Below are positions 35,382-43,688 of a DNA stretch of 64,000 nt, piece by piece. The stretch is from contig NZ_JBIGHV010000004.1 of assembly GCF_043555835.1 (NCBI RefSeq), positions 372,001 to 436,000 of the forward strand, in the 5' to 3' direction. The notes below the pieces were generated by a model. It was not told where the DNA came from, did no database searches, and worked only from the letters and a program-made list of their open reading frames with translations. Position 1 is the first letter of the stretch. Each line of letters opens with the position of its first letter. The position numbers and the translations under genes were made by a program. Source of the DNA: Pelomonas parva (GTDB lineage Bacteria; Pseudomonadota; Gammaproteobacteria; Burkholderiales; Burkholderiaceae_C).

Positions 35382-36491
35382 ATGCGCCGCCTCCTGCTTG
35401 CCGCCAGCCTCACCGCGTCCCTTGGCCTGCCCGCCATAGCTACCACCACCGCACCCAGCGTGCTGCTCGTCATCTCCAGCGAAGGCCGCTCCGAGGGCAC
35501 GACCATCAGCCGCCCCGGCTTCGAGATGGACGAGTTGGCCATGGCCTGGCTGACGCTGCGCGCCAACGGGCTGCAGGTGCAGATCGCCAGCCCGGCCGGC
35601 GGCGCCGTCGTGGCCGACCGCCACAACCCGCGCGACGACCACATCGCTGCATTCCTGGCCGATGCCGACGGTGTACGCCAGCTGCAGCAGACCCGCCGCA
35701 CGCAGGACGTGAAGCCCGGCGAACACGCGGCCATCTTCCTGATCGGCGGCAAGGGCGCGATGTTCGACCTGCCGCGCGACACCGCACTGCTCAACCTGCT
35801 CGCGGCCCACCAGGGCGTGCTGGCGGCGGTGTGCCACGGCCCGGCCGCGCTGCTGCAGGTGAAGACGCCCGACGGTCGCCCGCTGGTGGCCGGCCGGCGC
35901 ATGACGGGCTTCAGCGACGAAGAGGAAAAGCTGTTCGGCAAGAAGTGGGCGAAGGAATACCCGTTCTGGCTGGAGACTCGGGCCCGCGAGCTGGGTGCGA
36001 AGTGGGAGGAGGCGCCGCTGATGAGCCCCAAGCTGGTCGTCGACGGCTCGCTGGTGACCGGGCAGAACCCGTTCTCGACGACGCTGGTGGCCGAGGCCAT
36101 CGTCACGCAACTGGGCCGCACGCTGCAGCCGCGCACGGCCTTCCGCGACGAGGCCAGCATGCAGCTGGTGACGCGCTGGCTTGCCGGCGAGCATGGCGGC
36201 GTGCGCGCTGCGCTGGCCGCCGAGCCCAAGCGTTTCAACACCGACCTGATCGCCATGCTGGGCTACTACCAGTTCGAAGCAGCGACCGACGACGCTGCGC
36301 GCCGGCAGGCGCTGGCCGTCATGGAGCTGGCCGCCCCGCACATGGCGCACGCGCAGTTCCGCCTGGGCCTGGCACGCGCCTATGCCAAGCTGGCACAGCC
36401 GCAGCAGGCGCGCGAGGTGCTGACCGCGCTGCTGGCCGCCGACCCGGCCAATGCCGAAGCGCGCACTGCGCTGGAGAAACTGGCTGGGTAG
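35382..36491 (+). CDS. Secreted DJ-1/PfpI (type 1 glutamine amidotransferase-like) protein with C-terminal helical repeat region
   Basis: 369 residues. The signal peptide is at about 1-21 (LLLAASLTASLGLPAIA). The DJ-1/PfpI core (about 25-250) has the nucleophile elbow AAVCHGPAAL with Cys151, IFLIGGKGAMFD, and FEMDELAMAW carrying the acidic partner region. The last 110 residues are helical with a TPR-like unit (AQFRLGLARAYAKLAQPQQA, REVLTALLAADPANAEARTA). Relatives act as glyoxalases, chaperones or deglycases; a periplasmic location with a TPR tail is less usual. It is divergent from the exporter adaptor. Confidence 0.8.
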   Translation: MRRLLLAASLTASLGLPAIATTTAPSVLLVISSEGRSEGTTISRPGFEMDELAMAWLTLRANGLQVQIASPAGGAVVADRHNPRDDHIAAFLADADGVRQLQQTRRTQDVKPGEHAAIFLIGGKGAMFDLPRDTALLNLLAAHQGVLAAVCHGPAALLQVKTPDGRPLVAGRRMTGFSDEEEKLFGKKWAKEYPFWLETRARELGAKWEEAPLMSPKLVVDGSLVTGQNPFSTTLVAEAIVTQLGRTLQPRTAFRDEASMQLVTRWLAGEHGGVRAALAAEPKRFNTDLIAMLGYYQFEAATDDAARRQALAVMELAAPHMAHAQFRLGLARAYAKLAQPQQAREVLTALLAADPANAEARTALEKLAG

Positions 36492-36616
36492 CCCTGGATC
36501 AGGCAGCTGACCGCTTGCTATTCATCGAAAGTCTCATGGCATCAACACGCTGGCGACAGGGCGACGTTCACCACTTCGATGAACAGCGCTGCGCGCCCGC
36601 TGGTCTGGCGCTTCGA

Positions 36617-36682
36617 GCCGCTGGCGGCGTTGCTTCTCCTCGTGGGCAGAAGCCCACTTCGTCGGCGCGTCTTGCCAGCGGC
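36617..36682. repeat. Nested hairpins before the response-regulator gene
   Basis: The 247-bp gap 36492-36738 contains GCCGCTGGC (36617-36625) paired with GCCAGCGGC (36674-36682). Inside it is GTGGGC-AGAA-GCCCAC (36642-36657). No T run follows. It may be an intergenic repeat or transcript-end structure for the PfpI-like gene. Nothing else was recognised in the gap. Confidence 0.4.
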
Positions 36683-36738
36683 CCGCCTCGCCCGCCCCTC
36701 GGGCGCGCCCAACTGCCGGATCCAGGGACACTGCCCAC

Positions 36739-37422
36739 ATGCCGCACCTGCTGCTCGTCGAGGACCACGCCCCGCTGCGCGAGCAGATCGCCGCGCTGCT
36801 GCGCGCGGCCGGCCACCGCGTGACCGAGGCGAGCGACGGGCGGCTCGCGCTGCAGGCCGCGCTGGGCGACGCGCCCGACGTGCTGCTGCTGGACATCGGC
36901 CTGCCCGGCCTGGACGGGCTGCAGCTGTGCGAGCAGCTGCGCGCCGCCTCGCCCTGCCATGTGCCAGTGCTGATGATCACGGCGCGCGACACGCTGCCCG
37001 ACAAGCTGGCCGGCTTTGCCGCCGGCGGCGACGACTACCTCGTCAAGCCCTTCGACGGCGAGGAGCTGCTGGCGCGCGTGCAGGCGCTGTCGCGGCGCGG
37101 CCAGGCCGGGCAGGACTACCTGCTGCGCGTGGGCCCGCTGAGCCTGGACCGGCGCGCGCAGGAGGCCTTTCGCGATGGTCAGCGGCTGGCGCTGCCGCCC
37201 ACGCCGCTGGCGATCCTGCGCCTGCTGATGGAAGCCCACCCGCGCGCGCTGACGCGCAGCCGCCTGATCCAGCGGCTGTGGGACGACGAGCCGCCCGACT
37301 CGGACCCGTTGCGCAGCCACATCCACCAGCTGCGGCAGGTGATGGACAAACCCTTCGACCAACCGCTGCTGACCACGGTGCACGGCATCGGCTACCGGCT
37401 CGACACCGGGGACACGGCATGA
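36739..37422 (+). CDS. OmpR/PhoB family response regulator
   Basis: 227 residues. The receiver domain (about 1-115) has acidic pair Glu8/Asp9, phosphoacceptor Asp52 in VLLLDIGLPGLDG, Thr/Ser in LMITARD and Lys in DDYLVKPFDGEEL. The winged-helix output domain (about 130-225) contains PTPLAILRLLMEAHP, SDPLRSHIHQLRQ and the closing HGIGYRLD. It overlaps the kinase gene as ATGA. Its position beside the exporter and PfpI-like genes makes them candidate targets, without direct evidence. Confidence 0.94.
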   Translation: MPHLLLVEDHAPLREQIAALLRAAGHRVTEASDGRLALQAALGDAPDVLLLDIGLPGLDGLQLCEQLRAASPCHVPVLMITARDTLPDKLAGFAAGGDDYLVKPFDGEELLARVQALSRRGQAGQDYLLRVGPLSLDRRAQEAFRDGQRLALPPTPLAILRLLMEAHPRALTRSRLIQRLWDDEPPDSDPLRSHIHQLRQVMDKPFDQPLLTTVHGIGYRLDTGDTA

Positions 37423-38627
37423 CGCTGCAGCGCCGCCTGATGCTGGCCTTCGCCGCGTTCACCCTGGTGGTGGCGGCGCTGTTCGGGTTGTTCGCGATGG
37501 CCTTCACCTACGTGGTGGAGGACGGCTTCATCGAACAGCTGCTGCACCGCGAAGCCACGCGGCTGCGCGCCGAGCATGTCCGCGACGGGCGCTGGCCGGC
37601 GCCCGTCAACACACCGATGCCGATGCAGGTGCATGAGCAGGCCGCCACGCTGCCCGCCGAAGTCGCGGCGACGCTGGCCGACGAGCCCGGGCGCCGCGAG
37701 GTGCCCGGCGCCGAAGGCCGCCACTACCACCTGCTGCCGCTGGTGCGCGAGGGCCAGCCGCCCTGGCTGCTGGCAGAAGTCAGCAGCCAGTTGATCGTGC
37801 GGCCCATGCGCGCCGAGCTGCTGCGGTGGCTGGCCGGCTGGGGGCTGGCGGTGGTGAGCCTGGCAGGCCTGCTGGGCTGGTGGCTGGCCCGCCGCGTCAG
37901 CCGGCCGCTGGCGCGGCTGTCCGAGCACATGCGCGCCGCGCGGCCGCAGGCCTTGCCGCGCCTGCCCGGCGGTGAGCCGAGCGACGAGATCGGCGACATG
38001 ACGCGCAGCCTGGACGCGCTGCTGGGCCGCACCCGCGACTTCATCGCCCGCGAGCAGTCCTTCAGCCGCGACGCCAGCCACGAGCTGCGCACGCCGCTAG
38101 CCGTGCTGCGCATCGGCCTGGACCGCCTGCACACACAGGCAGACGCGGCCCAGCGCCGCGAGCTGCTGCCGCTGCAGACGTCGGTGCGACTGATGGAGCA
38201 GACGGTGGCGACGCTGCTGATGCTGGCGCGCGAGCCGGCCACCGCGCCGGTGGCGCCAACGCCCATCCTGCCGCTGGTGGAGGACTGGGTGCTGGCCCAT
38301 GCCGCCGCGCTGGACGCCCGGGCGCTGCACATCGACTGCCAGCTCGGCCCCGCCGACGCGCTGGCGCTGCCCGCGCCGGTGCTGCAGCTGGTGCTGGCCA
38401 GCCTGCTGGCCAATGCGCTGACGCACGGGCAGGCGGGCGGCTGCATCACGATCGGCTGGCAGGGCGGCAGCCTGTCGCTGCGCAACCCGGGCGCGGGTGA
38501 TGCGGGAGCGGGATCAGGCCTCGGCCTGGGCATCGTGCAGCGGCTGCTGGCGCAGCACGGCGGCACGCTCGCCTTCGAACAGGCGGGCGGTCAGACCGAG
38601 GCGCGCATCGAGCTCGACCGACCGTAG
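37419..38627 (+). CDS. Sensor histidine kinase
   Basis: 402 residues, inner membrane. TM1 is at about 9-31 (LAFAAFTLVVAALFGLF), a short periplasmic sensor at 32-130, and TM2 at about 138-156 (LAGWGLAVVSLAGLLGWWLA). HAMP-like RRVSRPLARLSEHM follows, then HisKA with His221 in FSRDASHELRTPL. In the ATPase domain the N box is SLLANALTHG, the G1 box is degenerate (RNPGAGDAG), and G2 is GSGLGLGIVQRLL. The stop lies in a CGACCG-TAGG-CGGTCG hairpin (38619-38634) shared with the convergent small ORF. Weak G1 could mean reduced kinase activity; signal unknown. Confidence 0.92.
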   Translation: MTLQRRLMLAFAAFTLVVAALFGLFAMAFTYVVEDGFIEQLLHREATRLRAEHVRDGRWPAPVNTPMPMQVHEQAATLPAEVAATLADEPGRREVPGAEGRHYHLLPLVREGQPPWLLAEVSSQLIVRPMRAELLRWLAGWGLAVVSLAGLLGWWLARRVSRPLARLSEHMRAARPQALPRLPGGEPSDEIGDMTRSLDALLGRTRDFIAREQSFSRDASHELRTPLAVLRIGLDRLHTQADAAQRRELLPLQTSVRLMEQTVATLLMLAREPATAPVAPTPILPLVEDWVLAHAAALDARALHIDCQLGPADALALPAPVLQLVLASLLANALTHGQAGGCITIGWQGGSLSLRNPGAGDAGAGSGLGLGIVQRLLAQHGGTLAFEQAGGQTEARIELDRP

Positions 38628-38634
38628 GCGGTCG

Positions 38635-38721
38635 TCAGACGCTCAGCGTCGCCACGAGGAACCAGTAGGCCAGCACCGCAACGCTCAGACACAACGCAAA
38701 GGTCGCCGAGTTCTGTCTCAT
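38635..38721 (-). CDS. 28-residue single-pass membrane peptide
   Basis: A very short frame encoding MRQNSATFALCLSVAVLAYW followed by FLVATLSV and a TGA stop. Nearly all of it is one hydrophobic helix with a short charged N-terminus. A strong ribosome-binding site (GGAGGA) lies seven bases before the ATG. It begins 28 bp after the DUF1501 gene on the same strand, so it is probably the last gene of the DUF1800-DUF1501 operon. The match of ribosome-binding site, operon position and membrane helix supports a real gene. No homologue was recognised. Confidence 0.6.
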   Translation of the reverse strand: MRQNSATFALCLSVAVLAYWFLVATLSV

Positions 38722-38749
38722 GGTGTCCTCCAGTCGTTGCGGCGCCGCC

Positions 38750-40003
38750 TCAGCCGCGCATCAGCTTGTCCGCATGGCGCCAAGTCTGCGGGGCTTGAGG
38801 AAACACTGTTGCCAGTGCGGCTTCCGACAGCCCCAGGTGGCGCTGCAGCAGCGGCGCCAGCACCTGGCGGAAGTCATTGGCCACGGCCAGGTCGCGGCCG
38901 TCGGCGAGCGCGGGCTTGTCCAGCCCCGGCCAGTCGCCCAGCACCCGGCCGCCCGCCACCGGGCCGCCCAGCAGCCACATCACGTTGCCCCGGCCATGGT
39001 CGGTGCCGCCGTTGCCGTTCTGGCGCAACGTGCGGCCGAACTCGCTGACGACGACGATGACGGTGTCCTTCAGCGCATCGCCCAGGCCCAGGCTGAGCGC
39101 GTCCAGCCCCTCGCTCAGGCTGGCCAGGCGGTTGGCGAGCTGGCCGCGCGAGGCGCCCTGGTTGACGTGCGTGTCCCAGCCACCCACGGCCGTGAAGGCG
39201 AGCTGGGTGTGGGCGTCCTTGCGGATCAGCGTGCCCAGCCGCCGCGCGTCGGCCGCAAAGCTGCGGGCGGAAGGCGCGCCGGCGTCGGCGCTGGGGTCCA
39301 TGGAGCGCTCGCCCGGCGCCATGCCCGAGGCCATGCTCCTGGCCATCTCGCCCCGGCCCTCGGTCGTGTCGCGCAGCGTGCCGCTGAGTTGGGCGTCGTT
39401 GGCGTAGAGCTTGGCGAGACCCGCCTGCATCTGCGGGTTGTCGATGGCGCGGCGCTGCAGGGCGTTGGGCCCCAGGCCCAGGCTGGCGACGCTGGCGGTG
39501 CCGGCAAAGATGCGTGGCGGCGTGCTGCCCTGGGAGATGGCGCGCGTGGGCGCGGGCTCGCCGGGCAGCGCGGCCAGCAGGCGGTTCAGCCAGCCATCGG
39601 GCGTGGACTTGCGGCCGGGCGTGCCGGACTCCAGATAGTCCTGTGCGTCGAAGTGCGAGCGCGTCGGGTCGGGCGAGCCGCTGGCATGCACGAAGGCGAG
39701 CTGGCCGCCGTCCCAGTGGCGCTTCAAGGGCAGCAGCGCGGGGTGCAGGCCGAACAACGAGTCCAGCTTGATGAGGCCGTCCTCGGCGCCGGGCGGCGGC
39801 AGCGCGATCTGCGGGCGGCTGGCGGCGTATTCGCGCTCGCCGTAGGGCGCGACGACGGACAGTCCGTCCACCGCACCGCGCAACATGACGACGACGAGTT
39901 TTTTCTGTCTGAACTCACCGTTCTGGCCCTGGGCGCGCACGAGAGAGACCGGCAGGCCACCCAAGGTGAACGCGCCGAAATGGAGGAGTTGACGACGGAG
40001 CAT
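38750..40003 (-). CDS. DUF1501 family protein
   Basis: 417 residues with a twin-arginine-like or Sec export signal (MLRRQLLHFGAFTLGGLPVS). DUF1501 proteins are sulfatase/alkaline-phosphatase-fold relatives of unknown substrate. Conserved blocks are VVVMLRGAVDGLSVVAPYG, SHFDAQDYLESG, AVGGWDTHVNQG, VVVVSEFGRTLRQNGNGGTD and HGRGNVMWLLGG. The gene starts 9 bp after the DUF1800 gene, the usual partner of this family in Gram-negative bacteria. Confidence 0.92.
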   Translation of the reverse strand: MLRRQLLHFGAFTLGGLPVSLVRAQGQNGEFRQKKLVVVMLRGAVDGLSVVAPYGEREYAASRPQIALPPPGAEDGLIKLDSLFGLHPALLPLKRHWDGGQLAFVHASGSPDPTRSHFDAQDYLESGTPGRKSTPDGWLNRLLAALPGEPAPTRAISQGSTPPRIFAGTASVASLGLGPNALQRRAIDNPQMQAGLAKLYANDAQLSGTLRDTTEGRGEMARSMASGMAPGERSMDPSADAGAPSARSFAADARRLGTLIRKDAHTQLAFTAVGGWDTHVNQGASRGQLANRLASLSEGLDALSLGLGDALKDTVIVVVSEFGRTLRQNGNGGTDHGRGNVMWLLGGPVAGGRVLGDWPGLDKPALADGRDLAVANDFRQVLAPLLQRHLGLSEAALATVFPQAPQTWRHADKLMRG

Positions 40004-40012
40004 GGCGGGTCC

Positions 40013-41518
40013 TTAGCGCTTCATGAAGTCGGGGCTGGCGAGCAGCAGGGCGACTTGCTGGCCCGCAGGCTCGGTCGCCAGCGTGCGGCGTGTCGGCGCA
40101 CTGACCGAAGCGCCCAGCGTCGTGCCGAGCCTATCGGGTGTGACGCCGCTGCGCTGCCCCAGCGTCGTGGCCAGCTGCACGCGCTGCGTCAGCGCCTCGG
40201 GGTTGCGCCAGGCAGCGGCCGTGTTCTTGTAGCCGTCGGGCGTGACGGCACCGTAGAGCGGCTGGCCGGCCTGGACCAGCGCCTGCTGCAGCGGCTGCGG
40301 GTTGGCCAGCGGCAAGTCCAGCGCGCGCATGCTGGACAGCAGGTACTGGTAGGGCGTCTTGAACTTGGCCTGCCAGGCGCTGCGGCTCCAGAACTCATCG
40401 GCACGGATCAGCGTGCGCGTGAACTCGCGCAGGTCGCCGCCGGTGGCGCGGAAGTTGTCGGCAAGCTTGTCGACGAGGGGGGCCGGCGGCTCGTCGGCGA
40501 CGAAGGCCTGCGCGAACTTGCGCGCCAGGTGGCGGGCCGTGGCCGGGTGGGCGGCCAGCACGTCCAGCGCGCGCACGCCTTCACTCATGCCCGCGCCAGC
40601 CACCGGCTGGCCGAGCCAGGTCTTGCCGCCGTTGTCATGGCGGCGCGCGTTGAACTCGAAGGCGTCACCCGCCCCCTGGCGCTGGTCCACGCCCCAGCCG
40701 GTCAGCATGCGCGCCAGCTCGGTCACGTCGCGCTGCGTGTAGCCGCCGTCCACGCCCAGCGTGTGCAGCTCCATCAGCTCGCGGGCGTAGTTCTCGTTGA
40801 GCCCGCTGCGGCGCTCCGCACCCGGGCGGGCGGTGCCGGCCGCCACGCTCTGCGCGTTGTCCAGATAGATCAGCATGGCCGGGTGCCGGGCCGTGGCGCC
40901 CAGCATGTCGCGAAAGCGCCCCAGCACATGCGGGCGGATGGCGTGCTGCTCATAGTCCGCGATCAGCACACCCACCGCGTTCTTGCCGGCGAAGACGTTG
41001 AAGTGGTTGAACCAGAACTCGGCCAGCACCTCCTCCAGCTGCGCCGGGCTCTGCAGCGCGCGCGCCAGCCGCGCCGTGGCGGCCTGCTGCACGAGGGGGC
41101 GCACCTGCTCGCGCACGGCGTTCAGCGCGTCCATGCTGGGCGCCTCGCCCTTGGCCTGCTCGCGCCGCGCCTCGCGTGCGGCCCTGGTGGCCTCGCGGTA
41201 GCGGCCCAGCAGTTCGCCCTGGCTTAGCTTGAGCACCTCCAGGCCGGCCAGGCGCTCGGTCAGCGCGGCGGGCTGGGCCAGCCGGCGCGGTTCGAGCTGC
41301 TCGGTGAGGAAGCGCTCCAGCCACTTCTCGGCGCCCTGCTCGGCGATGGCCGCCGCATCGGCCGGGCGCGGGCCGTAGCCGAGCCGGTTTAGCGCATGCA
41401 GCGCGCGCTCGTCGGCGCTCAGGGCAGGGCCGGGGGCGGCCAGGCCGGGGCGGGCCAGCAGGGTCGTGCCCGCAAGGGCGGCGGCGCTGCTCAGCAGCAG
41501 GCGGCGGTTCTTGTTCAT
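40013..41518 (-). CDS. DUF1800 family protein
   Basis: 501 residues from the ATG at 41518 (an earlier in-frame ATG at 41584 adds an unrelated arginine-rich tail). It opens with RRLLLSSAAALAGTTLLA, an exported-protein signal, then the DUF1800 body: ALHALNRLGYGPRPADAA, FWFNHFNVFAGK, NENYARELMELHTLGVDGGY, VTELARMLTGWGVD, HLARKFAQAFVAD. Function is unknown; the pair DUF1800/DUF1501 is widely conserved and has been linked to the cell envelope only by context. Confidence 0.92.
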   Translation of the reverse strand: MNKNRRLLLSSAAALAGTTLLARPGLAAPGPALSADERALHALNRLGYGPRPADAAAIAEQGAEKWLERFLTEQLEPRRLAQPAALTERLAGLEVLKLSQGELLGRYREATRAAREARREQAKGEAPSMDALNAVREQVRPLVQQAATARLARALQSPAQLEEVLAEFWFNHFNVFAGKNAVGVLIADYEQHAIRPHVLGRFRDMLGATARHPAMLIYLDNAQSVAAGTARPGAERRSGLNENYARELMELHTLGVDGGYTQRDVTELARMLTGWGVDQRQGAGDAFEFNARRHDNGGKTWLGQPVAGAGMSEGVRALDVLAAHPATARHLARKFAQAFVADEPPAPLVDKLADNFRATGGDLREFTRTLIRADEFWSRSAWQAKFKTPYQYLLSSMRALDLPLANPQPLQQALVQAGQPLYGAVTPDGYKNTAAAWRNPEALTQRVQLATTLGQRSGVTPDRLGTTLGASVSAPTRRTLATEPAGQQVALLLASPDFMKR

Positions 41519-41682
41519 CGGCGGTCTCCGTCGTTGGGGCGAAGGATCACGCCGAACGCGCAAGGCCGTGTGGCCGATGCGCAAAGATTTGTGTCAGGGC
41601 AAGCATCGCCGCCCCCTCGGGGGTTGAGGCCGGACGCGGCGTGCCCAGTGAGCGCGGTGCGCCTGCCCTCGGTCGGGGGACT

Positions 41683-42054
41683 TCACCCCAACCAGCGCTC
41701 CAGGCTACGCAGCGTCGCCGCCAGGTCCAGCGGCTTGGACCAATAACCGTCGAAGCCGCCTCGGCGGGCCAGGTCGGCGGCGAGGTATTCCGATTCCGCC
41801 GTCACCAGCAGCGCCGGCACGGTGGCCGCGAGGCCGGCCTGGCGCAACTCGCCCAGCAGCGTGTCGCCGGTGGCATCGGGCAGGCGCTGGTCGCACAGCA
41901 GCAGGTCGACACGCTGCTCGGCCACCAGGCGCAGCGCCTCGGCGCCGCTGCGCGCGACCTGCAGCCGCAGGCCAGGCCGCAGGTCCAGGATGCCTTGCAT
42001 CAGTAACGCGTTGACCGGGTCGTCCTCGACGTAGAGCACGGCGTGCATCGTCAT
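41683..42054 (-). CDS. Single-domain response regulator (CheY-like)
   Basis: 123 residues consisting only of a receiver: acidic cluster VEDDP (Glu10, Asp11, Asp12), phosphoacceptor Asp55 in LLLCDQRLPD, Thr/Ser in LLVTAES and Lys in GYWSKPLDL. There is no output domain, so it would act by protein contact or as a phosphate shuttle. It is separated by 143 bp, including an AT-rich dyad, from the receiver-Hpt gene on the same strand. It belongs to the signalling island that extends to 47.8 kb. Confidence 0.9.
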   Translation of the reverse strand: MTMHAVLYVEDDPVNALLMQGILDLRPGLRLQVARSGAEALRLVAEQRVDLLLCDQRLPDATGDTLLGELRQAGLAATVPALLVTAESEYLAADLARRGGFDGYWSKPLDLAATLRSLERWLG

Positions 42055-42147
42055 GACGCCCAGCAGTGGCCCGGGCCGGCAAGGGGCAGGACAAGGGCGG
42101 CGCGGCGGCAAAAGGGGGTCATGGTCGACTTGCTGAAATGAACTGCG

Positions 42148-42173
42148 GTGATTATCAAATTTATTGATATCAC
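42148..42173. promoter_or_regulatory. AT-rich imperfect dyad upstream of the single-domain receiver gene
   Basis: GTGATTATCAAA and TTTATTGATATCAC form an inverted repeat with one inserted base, in an AT-rich island that stands out from the GC-rich surroundings. It lies about 95 bp before the start at 42054. It could be an operator or part of a promoter; no partner protein can be named. Confidence 0.3.
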
Positions 42174-42197
42174 TGCACATCGCAACCCACACCTGAT

Positions 42198-42959
42198 TCA
42201 GGTGTCAGGGCCGGATTCGCCAAATCCGCCGCGCCGCTGGACGCCAAGACCGGCCAGGCCGTCGGCCAGCGCGGCCCAGCGGCCAGCCAGGGTCTGGTCG
42301 CCCGGGCGCCCGTGTTCGAGCGCCGCCTCCAGCGCGCCGGCGTGGGCGGACAGCCCCGGCTCGCCCAGCATCTCCAGCACCGCCTTCAGCCCATGCGCCA
42401 CGCGGCGCAGCGTGGCGGCGTCGGCGCTGGCAAGGGCCGCGTCGCCCTGGGCCAGGTCGTCGGCGAAACGCGTGATGCAGCCGGCGCGGAAGCTGTCGTA
42501 GAGCGCCTGGTCGCCGCCGAAGTGCGTGTGCACCGGGCCGGCCCCCTTCACCGCCGGCGCGGCGGGCGGGGCCAGGCGCAGCAGCTCGGCCACCGTGCCC
42601 AGCAGCTCGGCCAGCGGCACCGGCTTGCACAGCGTGCGGGCGACACCGCGCGCGGCCAGCGCGAGGTGGCGGTCCTCATGCACGCCAGCGCTGAAGACAA
42701 CCCAGGGCGGCGCGCCGTCGGCCAGCGCCAGGCCGTCGGTGAGCAGCACCTCGGCCGAACCGTCGGGCAGCATCAGGTCGCTGATGACGAGGCTCCAGCC
42801 GCCGGCCGCCAGCGCCGCGCGGGCCTGGGCCAGGTTGGCCACGGCATGCAGTTCGACGGCCGGCGCGGCGGGGTCGTGGCCGGGCAGCTCCTCCAGCGCC
42901 AGCTCGACGAAACGGCTGATCGAAGCATCGTCCTCGATCAGCAGCAGGCGGGCGGCCAT
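42198..42959 (-). CDS. Receiver-Hpt phosphorelay protein
   Basis: 253 residues with two phosphotransfer modules. The N-terminal receiver (about 1-128) has LLLIEDDAS, Asp61 in LVISDLMLPDG and a Lys in RTLCKPVPL. The C-terminal histidine phosphotransfer domain (about 150-235) has His189 in RRVAHGLKAVLEMLG. Such a protein can accept a phosphoryl group and pass it to another receiver. It is followed on the same strand by a lone receiver and preceded by an HTH-receiver gene (10-bp gap), so the three probably share a transcript. Confidence 0.86.
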   Translation of the reverse strand: MAARLLLIEDDASISRFVELALEELPGHDPAAPAVELHAVANLAQARAALAAGGWSLVISDLMLPDGSAEVLLTDGLALADGAPPWVVFSAGVHEDRHLALAARGVARTLCKPVPLAELLGTVAELLRLAPPAAPAVKGAGPVHTHFGGDQALYDSFRAGCITRFADDLAQGDAALASADAATLRRVAHGLKAVLEMLGEPGLSAHAGALEAALEHGRPGDQTLAGRWAALADGLAGLGVQRRGGFGESGPDT

Positions 42960-42969
42960 GCCGGGCGCG

Positions 42970-43599
42970 TCAGTTGGCCAGCGGGGCTGCGGCGACCTGG
43001 GCCAGCAGCGGCGGCAGCTCGGTGACCAGCGCGGTCTTGTGCACCACCGGCACGCCCTCCAGCGCGAAGCGGTAGGGCGCGCGCTGGGCTTCGTCCAGCG
43101 CGGTGACGACGATAAGGCGGGAGCGCGCGAACTGCGGGTGCGAGCGCAGGCTGGAGATCAGCGCCGCGCCGTCGATGCCGGGCAGCAGGATGTCGATGAG
43201 CAGCACGTCGGGCTCCAGCCGGCCAGCCAGCGCCAGGCCGGCGATGCCGTCGGCGGCGACGTGCAGGTCGGCGTCGGGCAGCTCGCGTTTGACGATCAGG
43301 CTGATGAGGTTCTGGAAGTGCACCGAGTCCTCGATCAGCAGCAGCGTCGTCGGCCGCCCGGCGCTGGCCGCAGCCGGCCCAGGCGTCACCGGCGTCGCGG
43401 GGGTGGCGCCGCGCGCCGCCAGCCAGGCGTCCAGCGAACTGCGCAGGATGCGGCGGTGGCCGCCGGGCGTCTTCCAGGCCTGCAGGTCGCCGCGGTCCAC
43501 CATCAATTGCACGGAACGCACGGCCAGGCCCAGCCGCTGGGCGGCCTCGGTGGTGGAGCAGGTGTCGGGGACGGTGGGGGTGGGTTGCACGCGTGGCAT
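42970..43599 (-). CDS. Response regulator with N-terminal excisionase/MerR-type helix-turn-helix
   Basis: 209 residues. Residues about 14-62 form a helix-turn-helix of the excisionase/MerR type (STTEAAQRLGLAVRSVQLMV, TPGGHRRILRSSLDAWL). A proline/alanine linker (65-83) leads to a receiver domain (84-205) with LLLIEDS, Asp136 in VLLIDILLPGIDG and Lys in VVHKTALVTE. The order, DNA-binding domain first, is reversed from most response regulators. It is divergent from the HD-GYP-like gene and probably regulates the island. Confidence 0.85.
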   Translation of the reverse strand: MPRVQPTPTVPDTCSTTEAAQRLGLAVRSVQLMVDRGDLQAWKTPGGHRRILRSSLDAWLAARGATPATPVTPGPAAASAGRPTTLLLIEDSVHFQNLISLIVKRELPDADLHVAADGIAGLALAGRLEPDVLLIDILLPGIDGAALISSLRSHPQFARSRLIVVTALDEAQRAPYRFALEGVPVVHKTALVTELPPLLAQVAAAPLAN

Positions 43600-43637
43600 T
43601 TTGCCGAATTTGCCAGCGCATGCCGAGTGGGGCATAT

Positions 43638-43666
43638 TTGATAGAAACGGTTGCATTCGATAATTC
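43638..43666 (+). promoter_or_regulatory. Weak sigma-70-like promoter candidate for the HD-GYP-like gene
   Basis: TTGATA at 43638-43643 and TAATTC at 43661-43666 are 17 bp apart in the AT-richer 89-bp divergent region. The -10 match is poor, so this is only a possible promoter. Confidence 0.2.
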
Positions 43667-43688
43667 AGGCGTCTGACCGGAATCTGCC

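Noticed and set aside
36579..36738. Coding extension upstream of the response regulator and kinase genes
   Set aside because: The frame before 36739 contains the nested hairpins and encodes Arg/Pro/Ala-rich sequence; conserved receiver sequence begins at the ATG at 36739.
41585..41640. CCCCCTCGGGGG hairpin between DUF1800 and the receiver gene as a terminator or repeat
   Set aside because: A short GC palindrome of this kind is common in such genomes and has no T run; nothing else supports a function.
42189..42205. Hairpin ACACCTG-ATT-CAGGTGT at the end of the receiver-Hpt gene as a terminator
   Set aside because: It overlaps the stop codon and is not followed by a T run on the minus strand, so terminator function is not supported.
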